DNA from: Mucilaginibacter sp.
GTDB taxonomy: Bacteria; Bacteroidota; Bacteroidia; Sphingobacteriales; Sphingobacteriaceae
DNA length: 64,000 nt
Reading direction: 5' to 3'
Assembly (NCBI GenBank): GCA_028288025.1
Contig: JAQBOM010000027.1
Coordinates: forward strand, 61,066 to 125,065
Both the position numbers and the translations under genes were made by a program. The notes under the pieces were generated by a model. That model saw only the letters and a program-made list of their open reading frames with translations, did not search any database and was not told the origin of the DNA. Below are positions 50,729 to 60,589 of this stretch, in pieces (the stretch's first letter is position 1; each line of letters begins with the position of its first letter).

Positions 50729-53047
50729 ATGACAAACGACAAAAAAACCCCGTCAGCCGAAAACCCGGAAAAGCTATTGAATTTAAAATCAACCGGGCCA
50801 AAACGGTGGGCAGCAGGTGTTCCGGCTGTAGTGGCTGCGTTGAGCGATGTAATTGAAGAAGGGATCCCCTTTCGGGGAGCGCGGGCATTATTTGCCATGA
50901 ACCAAAGGGGCGGCTTCGATTGCTCCAGTTGCGCCTGGCCCGACCCGGACGACGACCGCTCGCCTATTGGCGAATATTGCGAGAATGGTGCCAAGGCCCT
51001 GGCCGAAGAGGCAACCTCTAAAAAAGTAACGGCCGAGTTTTTTGCACAGAATTCTGTAGTCGACCTGGCTAACTTAACCGACTTTGAGATCGGTAAAAAA
51101 GGACGGCTAACCGAACCCATGTATTTGCTGGCAGGCGGTACCCACTACCAGCCGATCAGCTGGGACAATGCCTTTACAAAAATTGCCAGCCATTTAAACG
51201 CGCTGAAATCGCCGGATGAGGCGCTGTTTTATACATCGGGTCGCACCAGTAACGAAACCTCGTTTTTATACCAGCTATTTGCAAAAGAGTTTGGCACCAA
51301 TAACATGCCCGATTGCTCAAACATGTGCCACGAAACTTCCGGCACTGCTTTAAAGCCGGTAATTGGTATCGGTAAAGGAACGGTGACACTGAATGATTTT
51401 TATGATACCGACCTGGTTGTGATCATCGGCCATAACCCGGGTACCAACGCGCCGCGCATGATGTCGGCGCTGGAGAAAGGAAAGAAGAACGGGGCAAAGA
51501 TCATAGCTATCAACCCTTTGCCCGAAGCCGGTTTAATGGCTTTCAGGAACCCCCAGGAGATAAGCGGAATATTAGGAACAGGCACACAACTGGCCGACCT
51601 TTATCTTCCGGTTAAAATAAACGGCGATATGGCTTTGTTAAAAGCCTTTGAAATGCTGCTGCTTGAAGCAGAAAAAATATCACCCGGCAAAGTGCTGGAC
51701 AATGAATTTATTGCCGGAAATACCGCCGGGTATAGTGAATTTACGGAACAGTTTAAAAATTATGATTTAAACGAACTGGCAAATGCCGCGGGGGTGCCCG
51801 TGGCAGACATTCGCCTTGCAGCTGACATGCTGGCAACCAATAAGCGCATTATTTTTTGCTGGGGCATGGGCTTAACACAACAGCCCAACGGCGTAGATAT
51901 GATCCGTGAGATCGTCAACATCTGCCTGATGAAGGGCAGTATAGGCAAGCCGGGTGCCGGTGTATGCCCGGTTAGGGGGCACAGCAATGTACAGGGTAAC
52001 CGCACCATGATGATTGACGAAAAACCCACGCAAAAACAGCTTGACCGTATAAAAGAAGTTTTTGGATTTGAGCCACCACGTGAGCATGGGTATGATGTGG
52101 TACATGCGATAAAAGCGATGCACGCCGGCAAAGCAAAGGTATTTTTTGCTATGGGAGGTAATTTCCTTTCGGCCACACCTGATACCACCTTAACCGCTGA
52201 AGCACTGCGCAAGCTGAGGCTCAGCGTACATGTTTCAATTAAGCTTAACCGCAGTCACCTGGTACACGGACGAGAGGCTTTGATATTGCCAACCTTGTCA
52301 AGGAGCGATAAAGATATTGTAAACGGCGAGCTGCAGTTTATCAGCACCGAAAACTCAATGGGCGTGGTGCAGTCGTCCAAAGGTATTCTAAAACCTGTTT
52401 CTGATCAGCTGATCAATGAGACGCATATTGTATGCCGGATGGCCATGGCCACGTTAGGCAGCCGGTCGGTGGTTGACTGGAAGCGCTACATGAATAGTTA
52501 CGACGATATCAGGGACGTAATTGAAAAATGTATCCCCGGCTTCGAAAATTACAATAAGCGCGTACGCGAAAAGAATGGGTTTTATTTACCAAACGGTGCC
52601 AGGGACGGTAAGTTTATCACGGAGAAATTTGGCGAAAAAGCCCCGTTTACCATTACCGGCTTACCAAAAAATGTTTTGGCTGATGATGAATACATGATGG
52701 CAACAACCCGCACACACGATCAGTTCAATACCACCATATATGGTTTGCAGGACCGCTATCGCGGCATAAAGAATGAGCGTCGCGTTGTGTTTATGAACCG
52801 GAAGGACATGGATAAAGCCGGCTATGCTGAAGGCGAAAAAGTCGACTTGTTTAATTATGACGATGGCATAGAGCGCATAGCCCGGTTATTTGTCGTGGTG
52901 GCTTACCCTATCCCTGAAGGCAATACGGCAACCTATTTCCCTGAAACCAATGTATTGGTATCGATAAACAATGTTGTTGGTGAAAGTAATATGCCGGCGT
53001 CTAAATTTATCCGCATAAAAATAAAAAAACATCAACCGCTGGTTTAG
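50729..53047 (+). CDS. FdhF/YdeP-type molybdopterin oxidoreductase
   Basis: This 772-residue protein belongs to the molybdopterin oxidoreductases. It has GGFDCSSCAWPDPDDDRSP near residue 59, PDCSNMCHETSGTALKPVIG around 194-213, and IGHNPGTNAPRM, all hallmarks of the FdhF/YdeP group, which bind bis-MGD. The pathway context (OxdC makes formate; FdhD, OxlT-like transporter) suggests formate oxidation, but YdeP-type members do not all act as formate dehydrogenases. It is transcribed with fdhD and the transporter. Confidence 0.85.
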   Translation: MTNDKKTPSAENPEKLLNLKSTGPKRWAAGVPAVVAALSDVIEEGIPFRGARALFAMNQRGGFDCSSCAWPDPDDDRSPIGEYCENGAKALAEEATSKKVTAEFFAQNSVVDLANLTDFEIGKKGRLTEPMYLLAGGTHYQPISWDNAFTKIASHLNALKSPDEALFYTSGRTSNETSFLYQLFAKEFGTNNMPDCSNMCHETSGTALKPVIGIGKGTVTLNDFYDTDLVVIIGHNPGTNAPRMMSALEKGKKNGAKIIAINPLPEAGLMAFRNPQEISGILGTGTQLADLYLPVKINGDMALLKAFEMLLLEAEKISPGKVLDNEFIAGNTAGYSEFTEQFKNYDLNELANAAGVPVADIRLAADMLATNKRIIFCWGMGLTQQPNGVDMIREIVNICLMKGSIGKPGAGVCPVRGHSNVQGNRTMMIDEKPTQKQLDRIKEVFGFEPPREHGYDVVHAIKAMHAGKAKVFFAMGGNFLSATPDTTLTAEALRKLRLSVHVSIKLNRSHLVHGREALILPTLSRSDKDIVNGELQFISTENSMGVVQSSKGILKPVSDQLINETHIVCRMAMATLGSRSVVDWKRYMNSYDDIRDVIEKCIPGFENYNKRVREKNGFYLPNGARDGKFITEKFGEKAPFTITGLPKNVLADDEYMMATTRTHDQFNTTIYGLQDRYRGIKNERRVVFMNRKDMDKAGYAEGEKVDLFNYDDGIERIARLFVVVAYPIPEGNTATYFPETNVLVSINNVVGESNMPASKFIRIKIKKHQPLV

Positions 53048-53075
53048 GGTTGGACTAATAGATAAAACTACTGTT

Positions 53076-54287
53076 ATGAATAATTTTAAACGTTGGGGCA
53101 TTGCCATTGCAGGGGTACTCCTGCAAATGGCATTAGGGGCTGTGTACGCATGGAGCGTATTCCGGGTTCCGCTGGCAAAGCAATTTAAATGGTCGATCTC
53201 CGAGGTCACCCTTACCTTTACTATTGCCATTATGGCGCTCGGTTTTGCGGCGTTCTTTGGAGGGCTTTGGTTGAAGAAAGTTGGCCCGCGTGTGGTGGCC
53301 ATCACGGGCGGCATATTATATGGCGGAGGGGTTTTTCTTGCCAGCTTTTCATATCACGGCCTGTGGTGGCTATACCTCACCTATGGGCTGATCGGCGGGA
53401 TCGGGCTGGGCTTTTCGTATATCGTTCCTATCTCCGTACTGGTAAAATGGTTTCCCGACAAACGCGGTTTGATGACCGGCATTGCCGTAGGCGGTTTCGG
53501 AGCAGGGGCACTGATAACAGCGCCGGTTGCAACGGGGCTGATTCAAAGCGTGGGGGTGCTGCAAACCTTTGCTTACCTGGGCGTCGCCTATATGATCATT
53601 GCAGCAGGGGCAGGCTATTTTATGCAGAACCCACCGGAGGGATGGAAGCCCGCCGGATGGACAGCCGGCAATAAGCACCAGGGGCAAAATACCGCTAACG
53701 ACTTTACCCTTCAGGGCGCTTTGAAAACCTGGCAATGGTGGGCATTGTGGCTCTTGCTTTTCCTAAACACCTCAGCAGGTATTTCAATAATTTCGCAGGA
53801 GGCGCCGATGTTCCAGGAACTCCTAAAGGTAACCGCTATCGTAGCAGCCGGCATGGTGGGTATCGTGAGTATCGGGAACGCGCTGGGCCGTGTTTTCTGG
53901 GCATGGGCCTCCGACCGCATAGGCCGGCGAATTATTTTCGCCGTGATGTTCATTATTCAGATTGGCTTGTTCTGGATCCTTCCGGGTCTTCACTCTACGG
54001 TTAGCCTCACAACTATCGCCTTCATTATCCTGATGTGTTATGGCGGCGGTTTTGGTACCATGCCTGCATTTGTTGCAGACTACTTCGGGTCGGCCAACGT
54101 AGGGTCCATCTACGGGCTGATATTAACAGCCTGGGGATTTGCCAGCGCATTCGGGCCACTCCTTATTGCGCATATGCGACAAGTAAGCGGGTCATTTGCA
54201 AGCGGGCTGCATGTGATCGCGGTAATAATGGCAGTATCGGTTATATTGCCTTTGCTGGTAAGGCCGCCCGCCAGGATATCTAAATAA
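53076..54287 (+). CDS. OFA-family MFS transporter (oxalate/formate antiporter-like)
   Basis: This 403-residue protein has 12 hydrophobic segments and the OFA signature at the start (WGIAIAGVLLQMALGAVYAW, then SVFRVPLAKQF). Charged residues in loops (WFPDKRGLMTG) match the MFS motif. OxlT exchanges oxalate for formate across the inner membrane, which fits an oxalate-degrading operon. Substrate specificity is inferred from context, so no symbol is given. Confidence 0.82.
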   Translation: MNNFKRWGIAIAGVLLQMALGAVYAWSVFRVPLAKQFKWSISEVTLTFTIAIMALGFAAFFGGLWLKKVGPRVVAITGGILYGGGVFLASFSYHGLWWLYLTYGLIGGIGLGFSYIVPISVLVKWFPDKRGLMTGIAVGGFGAGALITAPVATGLIQSVGVLQTFAYLGVAYMIIAAGAGYFMQNPPEGWKPAGWTAGNKHQGQNTANDFTLQGALKTWQWWALWLLLFLNTSAGISIISQEAPMFQELLKVTAIVAAGMVGIVSIGNALGRVFWAWASDRIGRRIIFAVMFIIQIGLFWILPGLHSTVSLTTIAFIILMCYGGGFGTMPAFVADYFGSANVGSIYGLILTAWGFASAFGPLLIAHMRQVSGSFASGLHVIAVIMAVSVILPLLVRPPARISK

Positions 54288-54310
54288 AAATGATGGCGTA
54301 AAGATTTTTA

Positions 54311-55117
54311 TTACGCCATCATTTTATATTCCATTAATCGTACGCCTTTCCGCTTCGCAAATACTTTGCATAAGTGGCTGGCATCATTAAATCCGCATTC
54401 AAAAGCAATGTTTGTGATGGGCTCATTGGTAGTCTTTAACTTGTCGCAAACCCGCTCAATCCGCAGGTCTTCCAGGTATAAATGGATAGTTTTCCCGAAG
54501 TACTGTTTAAAAAGTTTATTCAGGTAAACAGGGTGAAAATTCAGCTGGGTAGCAAGATTATCGAGCGTCCATTTTTCGGCGTAGCTTTCCTGTAGCAGGC
54601 TCCGTATTTTTTTTACCTGGTATGGGACGAGTTTTTTTTCGCCCAGGTCCCTTCTGGATAATTCAACTACGCTTTCTAATATCAACCCCTCCAGCAATAA
54701 GTTCGACGCATTCCCCGGCTTCCTGAACTCATTAGCTATACGGAAGAAAAGATGCGATATATGCTGGTTATTGATAACTGAAAAGTTGCCGAATGTTATT
54801 TTGGCATCTTTAAGCTTTTCCAGCCAAAGCGTGTCAAACTCTACAAATAAACCGCTGCGGGCATTTTCCCGTATAACGGTCTTATGCTCCCTGTTTTTCG
54901 GGTATATCAATAGTTGTCCCTCGTCAATAAGAAGGTCGTCTTTTTGGTCGATCTCATGAAATGCTCCTTTTAAGGCAAAGCAGAAATGTTCTCTTTGATG
55001 ATAATGCAGCGGCGAGGAAGATAATGGCGCATATTGCTGCTCGTATAATGATATTCCTCCAATATTGATGGCCTTTTTAGTAATGCCATAATATTCGCCT
55101 GATTTAAGTGTTTCCAA
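54311..55117 (-). CDS. AraC-family transcriptional regulator
   Basis: This 268-residue protein has an N-terminal cupin-like sensor (EQQYAPLSSSPLHYHQREHF) and a C-terminal double HTH: WTLDNLATQLNFHPVYLNKL and NIAFECGFNDASHLCKVFAKR. It lies convergently 23 bp after the OFA transporter stop and may regulate the oxalate operon, though it could act elsewhere. Confidence 0.9.
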   Translation of the reverse strand: METLKSGEYYGITKKAINIGGISLYEQQYAPLSSSPLHYHQREHFCFALKGAFHEIDQKDDLLIDEGQLLIYPKNREHKTVIRENARSGLFVEFDTLWLEKLKDAKITFGNFSVINNQHISHLFFRIANEFRKPGNASNLLLEGLILESVVELSRRDLGEKKLVPYQVKKIRSLLQESYAEKWTLDNLATQLNFHPVYLNKLFKQYFGKTIHLYLEDLRIERVCDKLKTTNEPITNIAFECGFNDASHLCKVFAKRKGVRLMEYKMMA

Positions 55118-55201
55118 TTTGAAAAATATTTTTGTTGTTATATATTAAATTTATCCCGTATGCCGGTATCACTAATAAATTGCTATCTCCCGCTGCATCG
55201 T

Positions 55202-56227
55202 TCAAGTTTTCCGCTTCATCTGTAAAATATGGTTGAGTTCCCGGACAATTTCATCCAATTCCAAAATGGAATGAACAAGGAAATTTTCTGCCTCACCTCT
55301 TTCCCTTAAGGGAAGGTTAGCCTGCTTGAAAATTTGCGATAATCCTATAATATTTGCTACCGGCGCACGCAAATCATGTGAAACAATATAGGCGAACTGT
55401 TCGAGATCGTTATTTCGCTGCTCCAGATCCTTAGCGATACCGGCGCGTGCCATTTCGGCTATCTTGTTTGATGTAATGTTGATCGCGGAATAGCAAAGTC
55501 CTATAATATTATCATGCTGGTCTTTTACCGGGTTCATGCTGATTTGATACCATTGCGATGCACCGTTCAAGAGAGGATAGCGGGTTTCGTAATTTATGGA
55601 ATTGCCGGCTAGCGCCGATTGCATCATATCTCTTACATGCCCTTTACGTTCTTCACGCAAGAGTTTCCAAAAATGAACCCCCTTTTGTAAGGGACCACTA
55701 AATGACTGTTCAGCCCACTGCTCTGCAATTGCGTTAAATGTTAGTACGCGCAGGTCGCTGTCCAGCAGCAGAAAGGCGATATCGGTCGTGTTGAATAATG
55801 CGCGCAATTGGGATTGCGATTCATCCAGCGTGCTATTCACTTCTGAAAGATTCCTGGTCCTTTGGGCAACACATTGCTCAAGCAATTTATTCTTCCTGAG
55901 CATCTTATTTCCGACATACGCTGTTATCAGCGCGGCGCCTATCGAAATGCCTGCATTGACAAATGCGACCCACGAGAGCGGGAGCGTTCTATTTAAAGTC
56001 AAATGCGTTACGAGTATCAGGCAACAGGCGATGAGCGAATAAATAATAATTCGCTTAATGGGCTGCCCAACAACCAGCAATACGCAGCATACATATAAAA
56101 CATCAAGCTTTATTTTTCCCGGCAGCAGGCAGCCTATACAGGCGATCGCTACCAGGAAAAAAAATGCCAGTATATATGCTTTTTTTAAGCTACGCCTCTC
56201 CCATATACCGGGAATGATATTTACCAT
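55202..56227 (-). CDS. PAS-containing histidine kinase-like protein lacking the ATPase domain
   Basis: This 341-residue protein has four N-terminal membrane segments (about 15-105), a PAS domain at about 145-255 (FLLLDSDLRVLTFNAIAEQW), and a HisKA helix pair with H at AYIVSHDLRAPVAN (about 282). It then ends at NHILQMKRKT without any HATPase domain (no N, G1 or G2 box). The stop is genuine in this frame. It may be a truncated kinase or a dimerisation partner. The next gene downstream is the AraC regulator on the same strand. Confidence 0.75.
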   Translation of the reverse strand: MVNIIPGIWERRSLKKAYILAFFFLVAIACIGCLLPGKIKLDVLYVCCVLLVVGQPIKRIIIYSLIACCLILVTHLTLNRTLPLSWVAFVNAGISIGAALITAYVGNKMLRKNKLLEQCVAQRTRNLSEVNSTLDESQSQLRALFNTTDIAFLLLDSDLRVLTFNAIAEQWAEQSFSGPLQKGVHFWKLLREERKGHVRDMMQSALAGNSINYETRYPLLNGASQWYQISMNPVKDQHDNIIGLCYSAINITSNKIAEMARAGIAKDLEQRNNDLEQFAYIVSHDLRAPVANIIGLSQIFKQANLPLRERGEAENFLVHSILELDEIVRELNHILQMKRKT

Positions 56228-56300
56228 TAGGTTTCAAATTAATCCTTTTTCAATTGATGAAAAGGAAGATAGGTTTTGATATATGAGCACAGTTCAAACG

Positions 56301-57383
56301 TTATTTTGTATTTACCACAGTTCCGTTTTTTAATTGATCGGTGGCATTGCTGATAAGCAGATCGCCGGGTTTTAAAGCCCCGTAAACCTCCAGGCTGTCT
56401 GTGGTCTCTCTGCCTTTTTTCACATCTACCCATTGAGCTTTATGGTTCACAACCCGGATAACAAATATGCGCTGTGAGTTTCCGGTCACTGCGCCCTGGG
56501 GTACGACAAAGGTTTTTTGCTTGTTACTTAGCTGAAGTGTCACCTCGGCGAACATACCCGGCAGCAATTCCCTGTTTTTATTGGAGATGTCCATTTGCAT
56601 CTGCTCCGACCGCGAAGCAGGGTTAAGGGCGCCCGCCATACGATTAACCGCTGCAACAAATTGTTTTCCCGGAATGGTTTTAACGGTGAAATGAATGGTA
56701 TCCTTATTCGCAAAATAATTTGTTGCGGCTTCAGGAACATCTACAACCAACCGTAACCTGGTCTGCTCTTGTAGGGTAAGCATCGGTATATTTGAATTTT
56801 TATCCGTTGGGGCCACGTAAGCGCCTTTGTAAACATTGCGCGAACTGATCACTCCGTCAAATGGCGCCCTTACCTGCAGGTAATTTTTCAGATCTGTCGC
56901 TAACTGATAAGCAGATCTGGCGGCAAGCAGGTTTGAGCTGTCGGCACTCATTTGGGCATGGGCTATGTCCAGGTCATTAGGTGAAATGGTCCCCGGGGTT
57001 CTGCTTGTTCTGTACAGGCGATCATAATTTGCTTTGCTGCCCCGGTAAACAGCTTCTTTAGCGTGCAGGTTTTCCTGTGCTTGTTTAAGGGAAGATATCA
57101 TTTCCGGCGCTTCAAGTGTCATCAATAATTGGCCATGACTTACATGGCTGCCAATATCAACCGTCATGGTTTTTATAAAGCCATTTACTTTAGCATACAG
57201 GTCAACCGTTTGATATGGCTGGAGTACCGCCGGCAGTCTCATGGTTGTATTGAGCGTCCCTTCTTTGAGGTTAAAAACCGGGATGATGTTTGGTTGAGGA
57301 GCAGCAGCCGGCTTTTGGTTACTTCCACATGATGCCAGCAAACCGGTGATGAGCAGGCATAAAATAAAATGATATGTTTTCAT
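56301..57383 (-). CDS. RND efflux periplasmic adaptor (MFP) lipoprotein
   Basis: This 360-residue lipoprotein (signal LLITGLLASC) has the alternating lipoyl (GSHVSHGQLLMTLEAPEM) and coiled-coil hairpin regions of membrane-fusion proteins, then beta-barrel and membrane-proximal parts (GMFAEVTLQLSNK, PQGAVTG). It bridges the inner-membrane pump and the outer-membrane channel. It is the third gene of the adaptor-last operon TolC-like, pump, adaptor, with 16-bp spacing from the pump. Confidence 0.92.
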   Translation of the reverse strand: MKTYHFILCLLITGLLASCGSNQKPAAAPQPNIIPVFNLKEGTLNTTMRLPAVLQPYQTVDLYAKVNGFIKTMTVDIGSHVSHGQLLMTLEAPEMISSLKQAQENLHAKEAVYRGSKANYDRLYRTSRTPGTISPNDLDIAHAQMSADSSNLLAARSAYQLATDLKNYLQVRAPFDGVISSRNVYKGAYVAPTDKNSNIPMLTLQEQTRLRLVVDVPEAATNYFANKDTIHFTVKTIPGKQFVAAVNRMAGALNPASRSEQMQMDISNKNRELLPGMFAEVTLQLSNKQKTFVVPQGAVTGNSQRIFVIRVVNHKAQWVDVKKGRETTDSLEVYGALKPGDLLISNATDQLKNGTVVNTK

Positions 57384-57399
57384 GATTAATATTTTTGAG

Positions 57400-60300
57400 T
57401 TATTTTGCTAATTGTGTTTTGGGGTCATAATAAATACTTTCCTTATCGTCAGGGTCCAGCGATACGGTATGAACGGGAGCGTTTTTCCTCACCATATAAA
57501 AAATGACGGGGAGAATAAATAAGGATACGAAGGTTGACAAGATCAGCCCCCCTATCACTGCCCGGCCCAGCGGTGCGGTTTGATCGCCTGCTTCTCCCAA
57601 ACCCGAGGCCATAGGGATCATACCGGCTATCATGGCAATGGTTGTCATCAATATAGGCCGTAACCGAAGCTCCATAGCTTCAATTGCTGATTCCATTGCA
57701 TTTTTGCCCGATAACCGGATGTGTTCGGCATTAGTGATCAATAAAATGGCGTTGGAGACAGAAACCCCTACCGACATGATAATGCCCATATACGATTGCA
57801 GGTTAAGGCTTGAACCGAAAGCCAGCAGTATCAATAAAGACCCGACCAAAACCCCGGGAATACAAGTGATCACTGTAAAGCCCAGCGGAAAAGACTGATA
57901 ATTTGCAGATAGCATCAGCATCAGGATAACGATAGTGATTATTAAGCCGAACTGCAGGCTGCTGAGCGTCTGGTCGAGCAGGATGGTTAACCCCCTGGCT
58001 TCAACAGATACCCCTCTTGGCGGGGTGCCGGCATTCTTTATTGCCGTACTTACTGCAGCGCTGGCAGAACCAAGGTCTTTTTTATAAATATTGGCAATTA
58101 TAGACAGGAACCGGCCCGCGCCCTGACGGTCATACTGGCCCACAAGTGTTCCCATACTGAATGTGCATACATCACCGAGTACAGGTCTCGGCTGGTTTCT
58201 GAAAATGGGGATAGCTGCCAGGTCTGCAAGACTGCCGATGCTCGTCTGCGGTACCTCCACCTGCACATCATATGAATTGGCATTTGCTTCATTCAGCCAT
58301 AAATTCTTATTTGTAAAACGGCTGGACGATGTTGTTTGTGTAATACAATTACTTACATCAGTCATTAGCAGGCCCATTTGCTTTACCTTATCGCGATCAA
58401 TATTAATATGGATTGCCGGGCTGTTGAGCTGTTCTTTTAACTGTACATCTCTTAAAAAAGGCACCTGCCGCAATTGCGTGATCAACAGATCTGCAAATTG
58501 CTTGTCCTGGTTAATATTTATACCCATCACCGCAATTTCTACCGGCGTTGACGAGCCCTGGCTCATAATTTTACTCGTCAGGTCAATTGGCTCAAATGAT
58601 AGTTTTACATCAGGCATGGCTTTATGTATCGCGTTACGCAAATTCTCCCGTACATCCTGTATGTTCATTTTATAATTCGGGTTGAGATTTACCTGCATCA
58701 CAATTTCATTGGAAGCGCTCATAAACAAAATGACCGGCAAAGTTGGAAACGAGGAGGGGTGCTGTCCCGCAAATGAAGATATGATCTCCACATTTTTTTC
58801 ACCGCCTACGGTATTGTATATGATCTGCTGTGCCTGCAGCATGGTTTTTTCCGTTTGCTCGAGCCTGGAGCCTTCGGGGGCACGAATACGGATCTGAAAT
58901 TGCCCGGTATTTAATTTAGGGAGAATATCCTTGCCAATAATGGATACACATAGCCCAACAATAAAAATGGACATGACCGTATACAGCCCTACGCTTACCC
59001 GGCTACGCTTCATCATCCATTGTACCATTTGCACGCAACGCGATTTAAAACGATCGAACCGCGACGGTTTGTGCTCTTTTTTGGGTTTTTCATCTGTATG
59101 TTCCGGAACTTTTAACACCCAGTTTGACAATATTGGAACCAATGTTTGGGATAACAGGAACGCAGCTATCATGGAGAATCCTACAGCCATAGATAGCGGC
59201 AGAAACATACCCTGGGGCACGCCTGTCATAAAAAATGCGGGAACAAAAACCGCCAGGATACTTAACAGGATCAGCAGTTTTGGTAAAGCGATCTCTTCGC
59301 AGGCATCGGCAATGGCACGGGCCTTTCCTTTACCCATTTCCATATGCCGGTGTATGTTCTCGATAGTAACGGTAGATTCATCCACCAAAATGCCAATGGC
59401 CAATGCCAAACCACTCAGTGTCATGATATTGAGTGTCTGTCCGAAAAGTTTTAGCACTAAGGTGCCGATGATAACAGAAAGCGGAATGTTAACGATTACG
59501 ATAAAAGCACTCCTGCGGTCTCCTAAAAAAATAAGTACCATCACACCAGCAAGTATAGCACCCATGATACCCTCGGTAGCAAGGCTTTTTACGGCATTTA
59601 TGACATAAATGGATTCATCAAACTCAAATTTTAAGGTTACATCCGGCGGCAAAAGGCTCTGCATGGATGGAATGGCCTTTTTCAGGCTTTGAACTACCGA
59701 CCAGGTGGAAGCGCTTGAGCCTTTGATAACCGGGATATAAATTGACCGTTTACCGTTGATGTAAGCAAAACCGCTGGTAATATCGGCCCCGTCCACAACC
59801 TTTGCCACATCCTTCAGATATACGGTAGCACCATTTTGATATAATAAAGGTATGTTTTCAAAATCCTTTATTTTTTGAAGAACCGTATTTGAGGGGGTAA
59901 GATAAGCCGTATGCCCTATATTAACCGTACCAGCCGGAGATATGCGGTTATTATCCCCTATGGCAGTGGTAATTTGATCCGCTGTTACCTTGTGGCTGCT
60001 CATTAATTCGGGGTCCACGTTGATGACTACGGTACGCACATTACCGCCAATCGGCGGAGGCGAGGTTAACCCGGGTATTTTTGAAAAGTTAGGTCTTACA
60101 TAAAGACTGGCCAGATCCTGCAGCTCGTTATTGCTTCGTTTGGGGCTGCTGATGGTTAACTGGCCAACCGGGAGGGTTGAGGCATCAAAACGGATAATGA
60201 TAGGTGGCTGCGTTCCGGGCGGCATTTCTGCAAAGGCACGGTTGGTAAGCGAGGTGACTTCAGCCGCGGCCTGCGCCATATTGGTGCCATCATAAAAGCT

Positions 60301-60579
60301 GAGCTTTAAAACGCTCAAACCCTCAATATTATTTGTTTGAATGGATTTGATACCGCTTACATATAAGTAAAGGTTCTGGTAATTAGTTGACACAAATCCT
60401 TCCATTTGCTGCGGCGACATCCCGCCGTAGGGCTGGGAAACATAGATCGTCGGTAAATTCAGGTTAGGAAAAATATCGATATTGATTGATGTTACTGCGA
60501 TAATACCCATCAACACTACGCCAATGATTAAAACGATAATCGTTATTGGTTTTCGTAAAGAAAATTGAATCATGTTCAT
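57400..60579 (-). CDS. RND-family efflux permease (HAE1/AcrB-like)
   Basis: This 1059-residue pump has 12 TM segments in two halves, two large periplasmic loops, and the central TM4 motif GILVDESTVTIENIHRHM, with D-E where D-D is common. Proton-driven drug or small-molecule export is the role; the substrate is not readable. It lies between the TolC-like gene (10 bp upstream) and the adaptor (16 bp downstream). Confidence 0.92.
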   Translation of the reverse strand: MNMIQFSLRKPITIIVLIIGVVLMGIIAVTSINIDIFPNLNLPTIYVSQPYGGMSPQQMEGFVSTNYQNLYLYVSGIKSIQTNNIEGLSVLKLSFYDGTNMAQAAAEVTSLTNRAFAEMPPGTQPPIIIRFDASTLPVGQLTISSPKRSNNELQDLASLYVRPNFSKIPGLTSPPPIGGNVRTVVINVDPELMSSHKVTADQITTAIGDNNRISPAGTVNIGHTAYLTPSNTVLQKIKDFENIPLLYQNGATVYLKDVAKVVDGADITSGFAYINGKRSIYIPVIKGSSASTWSVVQSLKKAIPSMQSLLPPDVTLKFEFDESIYVINAVKSLATEGIMGAILAGVMVLIFLGDRRSAFIVIVNIPLSVIIGTLVLKLFGQTLNIMTLSGLALAIGILVDESTVTIENIHRHMEMGKGKARAIADACEEIALPKLLILLSILAVFVPAFFMTGVPQGMFLPLSMAVGFSMIAAFLLSQTLVPILSNWVLKVPEHTDEKPKKEHKPSRFDRFKSRCVQMVQWMMKRSRVSVGLYTVMSIFIVGLCVSIIGKDILPKLNTGQFQIRIRAPEGSRLEQTEKTMLQAQQIIYNTVGGEKNVEIISSFAGQHPSSFPTLPVILFMSASNEIVMQVNLNPNYKMNIQDVRENLRNAIHKAMPDVKLSFEPIDLTSKIMSQGSSTPVEIAVMGININQDKQFADLLITQLRQVPFLRDVQLKEQLNSPAIHINIDRDKVKQMGLLMTDVSNCITQTTSSSRFTNKNLWLNEANANSYDVQVEVPQTSIGSLADLAAIPIFRNQPRPVLGDVCTFSMGTLVGQYDRQGAGRFLSIIANIYKKDLGSASAAVSTAIKNAGTPPRGVSVEARGLTILLDQTLSSLQFGLIITIVILMLMLSANYQSFPLGFTVITCIPGVLVGSLLILLAFGSSLNLQSYMGIIMSVGVSVSNAILLITNAEHIRLSGKNAMESAIEAMELRLRPILMTTIAMIAGMIPMASGLGEAGDQTAPLGRAVIGGLILSTFVSLFILPVIFYMVRKNAPVHTVSLDPDDKESIYYDPKTQLAK

Positions 60580-60589
60580 GACTATAGCT

